DNA of 64,000 nt from an uncultured Oscillibacter sp. (GTDB lineage: Bacteria > Bacillota > Clostridia > Oscillospirales > Oscillospiraceae), in contig CAJTVF010000003.1 in NCBI GenBank assembly GCA_910579435.1, forward strand, positions 34,085 through 98,084, written 5' to 3'. Of this stretch, positions 8,612 to 17,796 are shown one piece after another. The notes beneath the pieces are model-generated. The model was not told the origin of the DNA and made no database searches. It worked only from the letters and a program-made list of their open reading frames with translations. The position numbers were made by a program, and so were the translations under genes. Position 1 is the stretch's first letter; the number at the start of each line of letters is the position of its first letter.

Positions 8612-9397
8612 ATGGCGATCAAGAAAAAAAAGAGCGGCGGAGGCGGCGCCAACTGGATGGATACCTATGGCGACATGGTGACGCTGCTGCTGTGCTTCTT
8701 CGTGCTGCTGTACTCCATGTCCACCATCAGCGAGGATAACTGGAAGGCCATCGTCCAGAGCTTCAACCCCACGGCGGTGGAGGATATCCGGGCGACTACC
8801 GGCGCGGGAGGCCCCGACGCCGACAACACCGGCGAGACCGGCCATGAAAGCGTGGAGGAAATGCAGGAGCAGGTGGAGCAGGATATGCAGTCCCTCCTCC
8901 AGGCAATCCAGGAGTTCGTCCAGCAGCAGAATCTCCAGGACGCGGTGACGGTGAGCCAGGACGGCGGAAAAATCTTCATCACGTTCAGCCAGTCCGTCTT
9001 TTTCGACGGAGAGAGCGCGGTAATCCGCAAGGAGGCCTATCCCATCCTGGACGGGGTCAGCGATATGCTCAGCAGCGTGGCCGAGTCTCTGGACGAGGTA
9101 CGGGTCCAGGGCCACACGGCCCGGGCCGGGCAGGGACCCAACAATGTGGTGAACGACCGCACGCTCTCCAGCAACCGGGCGGCCAATGTCATTGTTTACA
9201 TTCAGCAGCACAGCGTCGTCCCCCCCAGCTGCCTGGTCAGCGAGGGCTTCGGCGAATGGCGCCCCGTGGCGCCCAACGATACCGCCGAGAACCGGGCGAA
9301 GAACCGCCGGGTGGAAATGATCGTCAGCGGCCGGGATATCGAGGCCGAGATGGAAGAACAGGGCGGCATCCAGCAGTATATCGTGATGACCTCATAG
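8612..9397 (+). CDS. motB: Flagellar motor stator protein MotB
   Basis: MotB anchors the stator to peptidoglycan. The 261-residue protein has one N-terminal membrane segment with the essential ion-binding aspartate (TYGDMVTLLLCFF, Asp21), a linker and plug region, and a C-terminal OmpA-like peptidoglycan-binding domain (about residues 120-250) with the pattern LSSNRAANVIVYI and NRRVEMIV. The ion cannot be decided from sequence alone. Partner of the preceding motA. Confidence 0.95.
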   Translation: MAIKKKKSGGGGANWMDTYGDMVTLLLCFFVLLYSMSTISEDNWKAIVQSFNPTAVEDIRATTGAGGPDADNTGETGHESVEEMQEQVEQDMQSLLQAIQEFVQQQNLQDAVTVSQDGGKIFITFSQSVFFDGESAVIRKEAYPILDGVSDMLSSVAESLDEVRVQGHTARAGQGPNNVVNDRTLSSNRAANVIVYIQQHSVVPPSCLVSEGFGEWRPVAPNDTAENRAKNRRVEMIVSGRDIEAEMEEQGGIQQYIVMTS

Positions 9398-9448
9398 CGC
9401 AGTACCGGCGGACTTTGGCCGGAATCCAGGCAGAATAGGGGGGATGAC

Positions 9449-10453
9449 ATGGCAGACGTATTATCGCAAGCGCAGATCGACGCTTTGCTGAACGCGGTTC
9501 GGAGCGGAGACAAGGACCTGGAGCAATCCAGCGAGAAGCAGGAAAAGAAGTACCAGAAATACGACTTCAGCAGTCCCCGTAAATTCACCAAAGACCGCAT
9601 CAAGATGCTCAACGGCATCTTTGACAACTATTCCCGGGTGATCAGCTCCCGGCTGAACGCCCGCCTCCGCTCCACCTGTGAAATCACGGTGGAGAGCATC
9701 GAGGAACAGCGATACTATGAATTTTCCAACGCCCTGACGGAGGGCGACGTGCTGGGCATGATCGACGTGGAGATGAAAGGGCAGATTCAGGAGACACCGG
9801 CCATGCTCTTCATCTCTACCGGCACGGCCCTGAGCATGATGGACCGGATGCTGGGCGGCGAGGGCGCAGTGGACGACGAGCTGGAGGACGACTACAGCTA
9901 CACGGACCTGGAGCTGAAGCTCTACGAGGATTTGGCCAGCGACACCGTGAAGGTGATGGACCGGAGCTGGGAGAACTACGTGCCCATTCACTTCAGCTAC
10001 AGCCGCACCGAGGTCAACCCCACGCTGAACCAGGTAATCGGCCTGGACGAGACGGTGGTGATCGTGGACCTGAAATTGCAGTTCCCCAACATGGCGGGAC
10101 GGATGAGCGTGTGTCTGCCGGGAGAGGTCTTAGCCAATGTCTTTGCGGAGATCAGCCGGGAGAGTCCCATGCGCCGGACGGCGGCGGAGGACAAATCCGA
10201 TGAGATTTTTGACAAGCTGCGGGATTCCAAGCTGGAAATCATCGCGGAGCTGGCCAGCGCCCAGCTCTCCCTCAGCGATATCTACCACTTGAACGTGGGA
10301 GACGTCATCGACCTTGGACAGCCCAAGGAATCCCCGATTTATCTGGAGATAGGCGGCTATCACTGGTTCACCGGAAAGATGGGTACCCATAAGAAAAACA
10401 TGGCTGTGAAAATAGATGAAGTATGCTATCAGCTTGAGCAAAGGAGCGAGTAG
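9449..10453 (+). CDS. fliM: Flagellar motor switch protein FliM
   Basis: FliM is the middle layer of the C-ring and binds phospho-CheY to alter rotation. The 334-residue product keeps the N-terminal CheY-docking motif LSQAQIDALL (residues 5-14), the CheC-like middle domain, and a C-terminal FliN/SpoA-like domain (about 245-325). The gene follows motB directly; fliL, which usually sits here, is absent. GGGGGGATGA precedes ATG 9449. Confidence 0.96.
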   Translation: MADVLSQAQIDALLNAVRSGDKDLEQSSEKQEKKYQKYDFSSPRKFTKDRIKMLNGIFDNYSRVISSRLNARLRSTCEITVESIEEQRYYEFSNALTEGDVLGMIDVEMKGQIQETPAMLFISTGTALSMMDRMLGGEGAVDDELEDDYSYTDLELKLYEDLASDTVKVMDRSWENYVPIHFSYSRTEVNPTLNQVIGLDETVVIVDLKLQFPNMAGRMSVCLPGEVLANVFAEISRESPMRRTAAEDKSDEIFDKLRDSKLEIIAELASAQLSLSDIYHLNVGDVIDLGQPKESPIYLEIGGYHWFTGKMGTHKKNMAVKIDEVCYQLEQRSE

Positions 10454-10458
10454 ACGGA

Positions 10459-11916
10459 ATGGAGAAAAAATTATTTAGCCCGATGGAGATAGACGCCCTC
10501 GGGGAAATGATGAATATCAGCCTTGGCTCCTCTGCCACCGCGGTATCCAACCTTCTGGAGCACAGAGTCGATATTACGACGCCTAAGGTGACGGCCATCA
10601 AGACGGCGGATTTTGCCCTGGGCAGTCTGGAGCCCGCCATGGGCGTCGAGATCAAATACGTGGAGGGCCTGTCGGGCAGCAACATCATGCTGCTCAAGCG
10701 CAGCGACATCAAGGTCATCGTGGATATCCTCATGGGCGGCGAGACGCCGGACGAGGAATTTGAGCTCAACGAGCTGACCATCAGCGCCGTCTGCGAGGTC
10801 ATGAACCAGATGATGGGCGCGGCCGCCACGGCCATGAGCGATTTCCTGGGCTACCAGGTGGACATTTCCACACCCCAGCCCTTCGAGCTGGAGGACCTGG
10901 ACCTCTTCAAGAAAAACCACCTCCCCCAGGGGGCGGAGACCATCGTCATCATCCGCTTCTCCCTCAAGATCGAGGGGGCCCTGGAGAGCGAGTTCATGAA
11001 CGTCATGAGCGTGGAGCTGGCCAAGGATCTTTTGAAGGGCCTTGGCCTGGGCGACGAGGATGATGAGGAGGCTGCTCCCGCGCCGGAGCCCGCCCCCGCC
11101 CCCGCGCCGGAGGCCTCCTCCGGCGGAAAGATGAGCCAGGAGGAAATCGAGGCCATGCTGGCGGGCATGGGCGGCGGAGCCGAACCCGCTCCCGCGCCCG
11201 CGCCGGAGCCCGCTCCCTCCTCCGGCGGAAAGATGAGCCAGGAGGAGATCGAGGCCATGCTGGCGGGCATGAGCGGCGGAGCCGAACCGGTCCCCGCTCC
11301 CGCGCCGGAGCCTGCGCCCTCTTCCGGCGGAAAGATGAGTCAGGAGGAGATTGAGGCCATGCTGGCGGGCATGGGCGGTGGAGCCGAACCTGCTCCCGCT
11401 CCCGCGCCGCAGCCGGCGCCCCAGCCCGCACCGGCGCCTCAAACGGCACAGCCTGCCGCCGCGGCCCCGCCCGCCACAGCGGCGGACATCGGTGCCATGA
11501 TGGCGGCGATGATGTCGGCCATGACGGCCGCCATGGCGAATAACGCCGCCGCGGCCCCGGCTTCCGCAGCCCAGGCACCGGAGCCCAAGGTCATCGCTAC
11601 CCGTCCCGCGCCCCTGCGGGAGATGAACCCGGCGGACGTCCTGGGAACGGAACAGGCCCAGAACCTGGACCTCATCATGGAGGTTCCCCTCCAGGTGACG
11701 GTGGAGATCGGCCGGACCCAGAGGAAGGTGCAGGACATCCTGGAGTTTTCCAAGGGCTCCCTGGTGGTTCTCGACAAGCTGGCGGGCGACCAGGTGGACC
11801 TCTTCGTCAACGGCAAATGCGTGGCCAAGGGAGACGTAGTGGTCATCGACGACAACTTCGGCGTCCGCATCACGGAGATCGTGCAGGACCCCGTGATTGA
11901 GCTGGTGAAGAAATAA
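10459..11916 (+). CDS. fliY: Motor switch phosphatase FliY with triplicated docking-motif linker
   Basis: FliY is the Gram-positive switch protein that combines a CheC-type CheY-P phosphatase with a FliN C-ring domain. The 485-residue protein has an N-terminal CheC-like domain (residues about 5-195) with both E-x-x-N active sites preserved (Glu16/Asn19, and EVMN near residue 115), a Pro/Ala linker (about 200-390), and a C-terminal FliN/SpoA domain (about 400-480). The linker holds three near-identical 34-residue units, each with MSQEEIEAMLAGM, which resembles the FliM/FliY CheY-docking motif. The family's usual N-terminal docking motif is reduced to FSPMEIDAL. Length exceeds typical FliY (about 380) because of the linker. 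Confidence 0.94.
   Translation: MEKKLFSPMEIDALGEMMNISLGSSATAVSNLLEHRVDITTPKVTAIKTADFALGSLEPAMGVEIKYVEGLSGSNIMLLKRSDIKVIVDILMGGETPDEEFELNELTISAVCEVMNQMMGAAATAMSDFLGYQVDISTPQPFELEDLDLFKKNHLPQGAETIVIIRFSLKIEGALESEFMNVMSVELAKDLLKGLGLGDEDDEEAAPAPEPAPAPAPEASSGGKMSQEEIEAMLAGMGGGAEPAPAPAPEPAPSSGGKMSQEEIEAMLAGMSGGAEPVPAPAPEPAPSSGGKMSQEEIEAMLAGMGGGAEPAPAPAPQPAPQPAPAPQTAQPAAAAPPATAADIGAMMAAMMSAMTAAMANNAAAAPASAAQAPEPKVIATRPAPLREMNPADVLGTEQAQNLDLIMEVPLQVTVEIGRTQRKVQDILEFSKGSLVVLDKLAGDQVDLFVNGKCVAKGDVVVIDDNFGVRITEIVQDPVIELVKK
11116..11421 (+). repeat. Three 102-bp tandem repeats in fliY
   Basis: The codon for Met of the unit MSQEEIEAML occurs at 11131, 11233 and 11335, giving an exact 102-bp period. Each unit encodes SSGGK, the docking-like helix, a short GGGAEP piece and a Pro/Ala spacer. 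Differences between copies are mostly synonymous, as expected for recent in-frame duplication. Confidence 0.93.
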
Positions 11917-11919
11917 GCA

Positions 11920-11938
11920 GCCCGCTTCGGGCGCTTTT
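11920..11938 (+). terminator. Short hairpin with T run after fliY (attenuator-like)
   Basis: GCCCG and CGGGC pair across a three-base loop and are followed by GCTTTTC. The stem is only five pairs, so partial readthrough into cheY is likely. A possible promoter (TTGGCA at 11952, a weak -10 near 11975) lies between it and cheY. Confidence 0.4.
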
Positions 11939-11996
11939 CAAATAATGACTTTTGGCATACACGATTATTTTTGGATAAGAAGGAAGGAATAAGACT

Positions 11997-12365
11997 ATGG
12001 CTAAGAAGATTCTGCTGGTCGATGACGCCGCCTTTATGCGGAAGATGATCAAGGACACCCTGAGCAAGAACGGGTATACCGAGCTGTTCGAGGCCGTGGA
12101 CGGCGCGGACGCCGTGGAAAAGTTCAATGAGATCGGCCCCGACCTGGTGATTATGGACATCACCATGCCCAACATGGACGGCCTGGAGGCCCTGAAGGCC
12201 ATCCGCGCCAAGGACAGCGGCGCCAATGTGGTCATGTGCTCCGCCATGGGCCAGGAGAGCATGGTCATGGACGCGGTGCGCTCCGGCGCGAAGGACTTCA
12301 TCGTCAAGCCCTTCAAGCCCGACCGCGTGCTGAAGACCGTCAGCACGATCCTGGGCAACCCCTGA
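11997..12365 (+). CDS. cheY: Chemotaxis response regulator CheY
   Basis: CheY carries the phosphoryl signal from CheA to the switch. The 122-residue single receiver domain has the acidic pocket (Asp9/Asp10), the phosphorylation site Asp54 in DLVIMDITMP, and Lys104 in GAKDFIVKPF. The segment MCSAMGQ matches the Bacillus CheY type. AAGGAAGG precedes ATG 11997. Placed between fliY and fliO, as in Bacillus. Confidence 0.96.
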   Translation: MAKKILLVDDAAFMRKMIKDTLSKNGYTELFEAVDGADAVEKFNEIGPDLVIMDITMPNMDGLEALKAIRAKDSGANVVMCSAMGQESMVMDAVRSGAKDFIVKPFKPDRVLKTVSTILGNP

Positions 12366-12369
12366 CGGG

Positions 12370-12741
12370 ATGCTGGACCTGGAAGGTGACGCGGCCTTGG
12401 CCTCCTTTTTGTGGATGCTCGTCTGCGTTGTCCTGATTATCGGCCTGGCCTATTGGTTTACGAAGTACGTGGCGGGCCGGGGGGCGCTGGGCGCCTTTTC
12501 CGGGGGGCGGCGGATGGAGGTCCTGGACCGTCTGCCCCTGGGACGGGACCAGAGCGTGGTCCTGGCCCGAGTGGGAGAGCGGTACCTGCTCCTGGGGGCC
12601 GGAACGGCGGGAGTGACCCTGCTGGCGGAGCTTACCGGGGAGGAGGCTGCCGCCTGGAAGCCGCCGGAGGCGGAAGCGGGGGAAAAGCCGGGATTCAAGG
12701 AGGCTTTTCTCACCATCATGAAGCAAAGAGAGCGGAGGTGA
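12370..12741 (+). CDS. fliO: Flagellar biosynthesis protein FliO
   Basis: FliO helps assemble the FliP ring of the export gate. The 123-residue product has one N-terminal membrane segment (residues about 9-30, FLWMLVCVVLIIGLAYW) and the family cytoplasmic part (MEVLDRLPLGRDQSVVLARV, about 49-68). It starts only four bases after cheY, consistent with translational coupling. FliO is poorly conserved, but the pattern and position before fliP are clear. Confidence 0.9.
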   Translation: MLDLEGDAALASFLWMLVCVVLIIGLAYWFTKYVAGRGALGAFSGGRRMEVLDRLPLGRDQSVVLARVGERYLLLGAGTAGVTLLAELTGEEAAAWKPPEAEAGEKPGFKEAFLTIMKQRERR

Positions 12742-12748
12742 ACCGGAG

Positions 12749-13423
12749 GTGCCGGAAGGGCTGATTAATGTAAACGGCGAGAACGTGCAGGCGCTGGAGA
12801 TCATCTTTTTGATGACGGCAATCACGCTCCTGCCTTCTCTCGTGGTGATGATGACGTCCTTCTCCCGGTTTATCATCTCCTTTTCGTTCCTGCGCAACGC
12901 CATGGGCACGCAGCAGACGCCGCCCAACCTTGTACTGGTGGGTCTCGCGCTGTTTTTGACGTTTTTTACCATGTCCCCTACCATCACCCGCATTCAGGAG
13001 GAGGCCTATGAGCCTTACGTAGCGGAGGAAATCACCCAGGAGGAATTTCTGGAACGGGCCGTGGTGCCCCTGTCGGAATTTATGGCGCGGAACACCAAGG
13101 TCGATACCTTGGAGATGTTCTGCGAGATGGCCCATGTGGAGATGCCGGAGGAGGTCAATACCCGGACGGTGGTGGATACGCTGCCGCTGCGGATTATTGT
13201 GCCCGCCTTTGTGACCTGTGAGCTGTCGAAGGCGTTTACCATCGGACTGCTGCTTTACATTCCGTTCATGCTGATCGACATTGTGGTGTCCTGTACCCTG
13301 ATGTCCATGGGCATGATTATGCTGCCTCCGTCCATGATTTCCGCGCCTTTCAAGCTGCTGCTGTTCGTGACCCTGAACGGGTGGGAGCTGCTGTTCTCCA
13401 CCCTGGTCCGGGGCTTCAACTAG
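12749..13423 (+). CDS. fliP: Flagellar export gate protein FliP
   Basis: FliP forms the core of the FliPQR export channel. The 224-residue protein has four membrane segments and the family signatures ALEIIFLMTAITLLPSLVVM near the N-terminus and FMLIDIVVSCTLMSMGMIML in the C-terminal half. The start is GTG 12749, directly within GGAGGTG at 12745-12751, so a slightly different start is possible. It lacks the longer N-terminal signal region found in enterobacterial FliP. Confidence 0.96.
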   Translation: MPEGLINVNGENVQALEIIFLMTAITLLPSLVVMMTSFSRFIISFSFLRNAMGTQQTPPNLVLVGLALFLTFFTMSPTITRIQEEAYEPYVAEEITQEEFLERAVVPLSEFMARNTKVDTLEMFCEMAHVEMPEEVNTRTVVDTLPLRIIVPAFVTCELSKAFTIGLLLYIPFMLIDIVVSCTLMSMGMIMLPPSMISAPFKLLLFVTLNGWELLFSTLVRGFN

Positions 13424-13437
13424 CGGAGGGCTGACGA

Positions 13438-13701
13438 ATGGATACGGGAATGATAACCGATGTGATGCGGGACGCCGTGGGCGTGGTCCTCAAGCTGGGC
13501 GGGCCCATGCTGGTGCTGAGTATGCTGGCCGGCGTGCTGATTGCCATTTTCCAGGCGGTGACCCAGATCCACGAGCAGACCATCTCCTTCATTTTGAAGG
13601 TGGTCATCGTGGTGGGCGTGCTCCTGGTGGCGGGCGGCTGGATGCTGACGACGCTCCAGGAGTATACCCGGGAGGTCTTTGACCTGATGACGCAGATCTA
13701 G
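13438..13701 (+). CDS. fliQ: Flagellar export gate protein FliQ
   Basis: FliQ is a two-helix membrane component of the export gate. The 87-residue product has two hydrophobic hairpin helices (residues about 17-40 and 50-73) and the family pattern FQAVTQIHEQTISFILK. Spacing of 14 bases to fliP and 11 to fliR shows one transcript. Confidence 0.95.
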   Translation: MDTGMITDVMRDAVGVVLKLGGPMLVLSMLAGVLIAIFQAVTQIHEQTISFILKVVIVVGVLLVAGGWMLTTLQEYTREVFDLMTQI

Positions 13702-13712
13702 CGGAGGCGCCT

Positions 13713-14477
13713 ATGATAGACGAAGGCGCCCTGACGCTCTTTTTGCTGATTACCGCCCGAATGAGCGGCTTTGTGATGTTCAATCCCCTGCTGAGCCGCC
13801 AGAATTTCCCCGGGACCTTCCGGGCGGGCTTCATACTGCTCCTGTCGGCATTCACCTACTCGGTGACAGGCGGGCGGCTGGAGCCTCCGGCGGGCGTGCT
13901 TCCCTTTGCCGGGGCCATCCTGCTGGAGCTGACTGTGGGCTTTGCCCTGGGCATGGTGGTGAATTTTTTCTTTTATATCCCTCAGCTGGCGGGCCTGGCC
14001 ATCGACACCCAGATGGGCATGACCATGAACCAGATTTACGACTCCGGTTCCCGGTCCAACATGTCGGTGACAGGCACGCTGATTAACACTCTGATGATTC
14101 TGCTCTTTTTCGCCGGGCACGGCCACCACACCCTGCTGCGGATTATGATTACCTCCGGCGAGGTGGTGAGCTACGGCGGCGTCTCCATCGGGAACGACCT
14201 GACGGAGCTGGCGCTGGAGCTGTTTATCGAGTGTACCGTCCTGGCGGTGAAGCTCTGCATGCCCATTCTGGCGGCGGAGCTCATCGGGCAGCTGGGGATG
14301 GGCGTTTTGATGAAGGTCATCCCTCAGATCAATGTGTTTTCCATCAACATCGAGCTGAAGGTCATCGTGGGCCTGAGCCTGCTGTTGGTGCTGATGCTTC
14401 CAATCAGCGAGTTCCTCCTGGAGGCGGAACAGGTCATGCTGAACAGCCTCCAAGCCATGCTGCGGCTGATGGCCTAG
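13713..14477 (+). CDS. fliR: Flagellar export gate protein FliR
   Basis: FliR completes the FliPQR channel. The 254-residue protein has about six membrane segments and the conserved block GLAIDTQMGMTMNQIYD near residues 90-106. GGAGG precedes ATG 13713. Length is normal, and no fusion to FlhB is present, unlike in some clostridia where fliR and flhB are joined. Confidence 0.95.
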   Translation: MIDEGALTLFLLITARMSGFVMFNPLLSRQNFPGTFRAGFILLLSAFTYSVTGGRLEPPAGVLPFAGAILLELTVGFALGMVVNFFFYIPQLAGLAIDTQMGMTMNQIYDSGSRSNMSVTGTLINTLMILLFFAGHGHHTLLRIMITSGEVVSYGGVSIGNDLTELALELFIECTVLAVKLCMPILAAELIGQLGMGVLMKVIPQINVFSINIELKVIVGLSLLLVLMLPISEFLLEAEQVMLNSLQAMLRLMA

Positions 14478-14519
14478 CCATCTTCCGGCCGCGCGGACGT
14501 CCGAAAGGGGGGATCACCG

Positions 14520-15593
14520 TTGGCGGACAGTTCTAAGACCGAAAAAGCAACCCCAAAAAAGCGAAGAGACGAACGAAAGAAAGGTAATGTCTTTCTGAGC
14601 CAGGACGCCGTGGCTGTGGTCACGCTGCTGGGCTCCTTCGGCGCCTTTTGGCTGCTGGCCGGAAACATCGGAGAGCAGCTGGCCGGCTATATGCGCTTTT
14701 GCTTCACCAAGGTGGACCTGGCCGGCGGCCTGGGAATCGACGACATGCTCCACGAGCTGGTAATGCAGGCCCTGGGCCTGCTGGTCCGCTCCGTGCTCCC
14801 CATTACGCTGGTGACGGCGGGCTGCGCCATTGTGGCCACCTTCGCCCAGACCAGGCTGCTGGTCAGCGGCGAGCTGATGCGGCCCAAGTTCAACCGGATC
14901 AATCCTCTGGAGGGCTTCAAGCGGCTGTTTTCCCTGAAAAGCGTCATCAACGCCCTGAAGGGCTTGCTGAAAATCTGCATTCTCATGATCATCGTCTATA
15001 TGAGCATCAGCGGCATGTTCCATGAGAGCGCTAAATATCTTTATGTGGACCTCCGGGCCTCTTCCAGTCACCTGTTTTCCGAGGGCATGAGCATGATTGT
15101 GAAGATCGGCATTGCCTTCATTGCCCTGGCGGCCCTGGATTTCATGTATCAGTGGTGGGACTATGAGCGGAATCTCCGCATGAGCAAGCAGGAGATCAAG
15201 GAGGAGTACAAACAGACCGAGGGCGATCCCCAGATCAAGGGAAAGATCAAGGAAATGCAGCGCAAGCGGGCGCAGAGCCGCATGATGCAGCAGGTCCCCC
15301 AGGCCGACGTGGTTATCCGAAACCCCACCCACTTCGCCGTGGCCCTCCGGTACAAGCCGGAGCGGGACGCGGCCCCTATCGTCCTTGCCAAGGGACAGGA
15401 TTCCCTGGCCCTCCGCATCGTGAAGGTGGCGGAGGAGCATAAGATCCCCACCATCGAGAATGTTCCGCTGGCCCGCGCGCTGTACGCGGACACGGAGGTG
15501 GACCAGGAAATTCCCCCGGAGCTCTACAACCCCGTGGCGGAGGTGCTGGTATACATCTTCCGGCTGAACGAGAAGCACGAATTGGTAAAATAA
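14520..15593 (+). CDS. flhB: Flagellar export switch protein FlhB
   Basis: FlhB controls substrate specificity of the export gate. The 357-residue protein has a charged N-terminus (KTEKATPKKRRDERKKGNV), four membrane segments (about residues 30-210) and a cytoplasmic domain with the self-cleavage site Asn268-Pro-Thr-His. The start is TTG 14520 after GGGGGG; the encoded N-terminus matches FlhB family starts. A second, short FlhB C-domain gene is encoded at 47.2-47.6 kb on the minus strand. Confidence 0.96.
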   Translation: MADSSKTEKATPKKRRDERKKGNVFLSQDAVAVVTLLGSFGAFWLLAGNIGEQLAGYMRFCFTKVDLAGGLGIDDMLHELVMQALGLLVRSVLPITLVTAGCAIVATFAQTRLLVSGELMRPKFNRINPLEGFKRLFSLKSVINALKGLLKICILMIIVYMSISGMFHESAKYLYVDLRASSSHLFSEGMSMIVKIGIAFIALAALDFMYQWWDYERNLRMSKQEIKEEYKQTEGDPQIKGKIKEMQRKRAQSRMMQQVPQADVVIRNPTHFAVALRYKPERDAAPIVLAKGQDSLALRIVKVAEEHKIPTIENVPLARALYADTEVDQEIPPELYNPVAEVLVYIFRLNEKHELVK

Positions 15594-15684
15594 ATTTGCC
15601 GCCTTGTCCAAAGGATAAGGCCAGCCGGTTTTGCGAGACGGGCCGGGGCGGAAAGGAATCTGTGGGACAGGAGGTGACCGGCGC

Positions 15685-17796
15685 TTGAGAAGGATCATGG
15701 ACAACGTAATATCCCTCGCCGTCGTGGTCATCGTTCTGTTTTTGATCATCCCCCTGCCGACGCAGCTGCTGGACCTCCTGCTGGTGGTCAACATCGGGCT
15801 TTCCATTATGATCCTGATGATCACCATGAACATCTCGGAGGCGCTGGAATTCTCCATTTTCCCGTCGCTGCTGCTGATTACCACGCTGTTCCGATTGGGA
15901 TTGAACGTCTCCACCACCCGCCAGATTCTCTGGCACGGCTACGCCGGAACGGTTATCCAGAACTTCGGCAACCTCATCACAGGCGGCAATATCGTGGTCG
16001 GCGTGGTCATCTTCCTGATTATCGTGCTGGTGCAGTTCATCGTCATCACCAAGGGCGCCGAGCGCGTGGCCGAGGTGGCCGCCCGGTTCACCCTGGACGC
16101 CATGCCCGGCAAGCAGATGGCCATTGACGCGGACCTCTCCTCCGGCCTCATTGACGAGCAGGAGGCCAAGGGCCGCCGGCATAAGATCCAAAAGGAAGCG
16201 GACTTCTACGGCGCTATGGACGGCGCCACCAAAATCGTCAAAGGCGACGCCACCATGTCCTTGATCATCACCATGATCAACTTCATCGGAGGCGTTCTCA
16301 TCGGGATGCTGGTCAATGGCGGAACCTTCTCCGACGTCATCTCCCGATACTCCATCGTCACCATCGGCGACGGCCTGGTCTCCCAGCTTCCGGCGCTGAT
16401 GATCTCCACCGCCACGGGCATGATCGTCACCCGGTCCGTGTCCGAGGGGAGCCTCAACAAGGACGTCATCGGCCAGTTCAAGGCTCAGCCCCGGGCCATC
16501 ATGACCACCGGCGTCATCCTCCTCTTCCTGGCGGCCATTCCCAACACGCCCCGCTTCGCCCTGGCAGTGGGCGGCGGGCTGCTTCTGGGCGTGGGCTGGT
16601 ATGTCAGCAGCCGCATGGAGCGGGAACGGCGGGAGACCGCGGCCATCCAGGCCGCCGAGGAACAGCAGCAGCAGGCCGGCGAGGCCGCCGCGCCCAGCGA
16701 GACCGATTACTACAAGGATATCAACAATGTCTATAACCTCCTCTCGGTGGAGCCCATCGAGATGGAGTTCGGATACAGCCTTATCCCCATGGTGGACGAG
16801 AGCCACGGCGGCAAGCTTATCAGCCGCATCGTCATCTTCCGCCGCCAGTACGCCCAGGACATGGGCTTCGTCTTCCCCTCCATCCGCCTCCACGACGCGT
16901 CCTCCCTGGGGACGAACCAGTACGTCATCCGCATCCGGGGCGAGGAGGTGGCCCGGGGAGAGATTCTGGTGGATTACTACCTGGCCCTGGAGCCGGCGAA
17001 CCCCCTGGGGGAGATCGACGGCATCGAGACCATCGAGCCTGCCTACGGCATTCCCTCCCGGTGGATTCTGCCGGAGAACAAGGAAATGGCGGAGATTTAC
17101 GGCTACAACGTCATCGACCCCCTGTCCGTCATGCTGACCCACCTGTCGGAGACGGTGAAAAAATACGCCTATGAGATGCTGGGCCGGACGGAGACCATTC
17201 AGCTGGTGGAGAACCTGAAGCGCACCTCCCCGGAGCTGGTGGAGGAGGCCATTCCCGCCATCATCTCTTACGCCACGCTGGAAAAGGTGCTGCGGAACCT
17301 GCTGAAGGAGGGCGTGCCCATCAAGGACCTGGGGGCCATCGTGGAGACCCTGGCCGACGCCCTGGTGCAGGGCCGGGATATCGACGCCGCCACGGAGCAG
17401 GTCCGGGGCGCGCTGGCCCGGACCATCACCCGCCGCTTCTGCGAGGACGGGCAGCTCCGCGTCGTCACCCTGGACGCGGAGGTGGAGAAGAAGATCATCG
17501 CCTCCCTCACCCGGAACGAGCAGGGCGTGTACCTGGCTATGGGCCCGGAGCTGATGCAGCAGATCGTCTCCCAGCTGGCCAACCAGATGAAGAAATTCAA
17601 CGATCTCTCTCAAACGCCCATTATCCTGGTCAGCCAGGTAATCCGGGGCTATTTCGCCAAGATGATTACCCAGTTCTATCCCGGCGTATACGTCCTGTCC
17701 TTCAATGAGATTACCAGCGCCGTGCAGATTCAGGCCATCGGGAACATCACCCTGGAGCCTGCCGCCAAGCCGGAGCGAAGGGCGGTGGGCACATGA
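15685..17796 (+). CDS. flhA: Flagellar export gate protein FlhA
   Basis: FlhA is the nonameric export-gate protein that receives chaperone-substrate complexes. The product is about 703 residues: eight membrane segments in the first half, the FHIPEP family signature (RLGLNVSTTRQIL) and a cytoplasmic domain from about residue 335. TTG 15685 lies seven bases after AGGAGGTGA and is preferred; ATG 15697 (MDNVIS) is 19 bases from that site. The gene overlaps fliA by four bases. flhF and flhG, which normally follow flhA in Firmicutes, are not here. Confidence 0.95.
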   Translation: MRRIMDNVISLAVVVIVLFLIIPLPTQLLDLLLVVNIGLSIMILMITMNISEALEFSIFPSLLLITTLFRLGLNVSTTRQILWHGYAGTVIQNFGNLITGGNIVVGVVIFLIIVLVQFIVITKGAERVAEVAARFTLDAMPGKQMAIDADLSSGLIDEQEAKGRRHKIQKEADFYGAMDGATKIVKGDATMSLIITMINFIGGVLIGMLVNGGTFSDVISRYSIVTIGDGLVSQLPALMISTATGMIVTRSVSEGSLNKDVIGQFKAQPRAIMTTGVILLFLAAIPNTPRFALAVGGGLLLGVGWYVSSRMERERRETAAIQAAEEQQQQAGEAAAPSETDYYKDINNVYNLLSVEPIEMEFGYSLIPMVDESHGGKLISRIVIFRRQYAQDMGFVFPSIRLHDASSLGTNQYVIRIRGEEVARGEILVDYYLALEPANPLGEIDGIETIEPAYGIPSRWILPENKEMAEIYGYNVIDPLSVMLTHLSETVKKYAYEMLGRTETIQLVENLKRTSPELVEEAIPAIISYATLEKVLRNLLKEGVPIKDLGAIVETLADALVQGRDIDAATEQVRGALARTITRRFCEDGQLRVVTLDAEVEKKIIASLTRNEQGVYLAMGPELMQQIVSQLANQMKKFNDLSQTPIILVSQVIRGYFAKMITQFYPGVYVLSFNEITSAVQIQAIGNITLEPAAKPERRAVGT

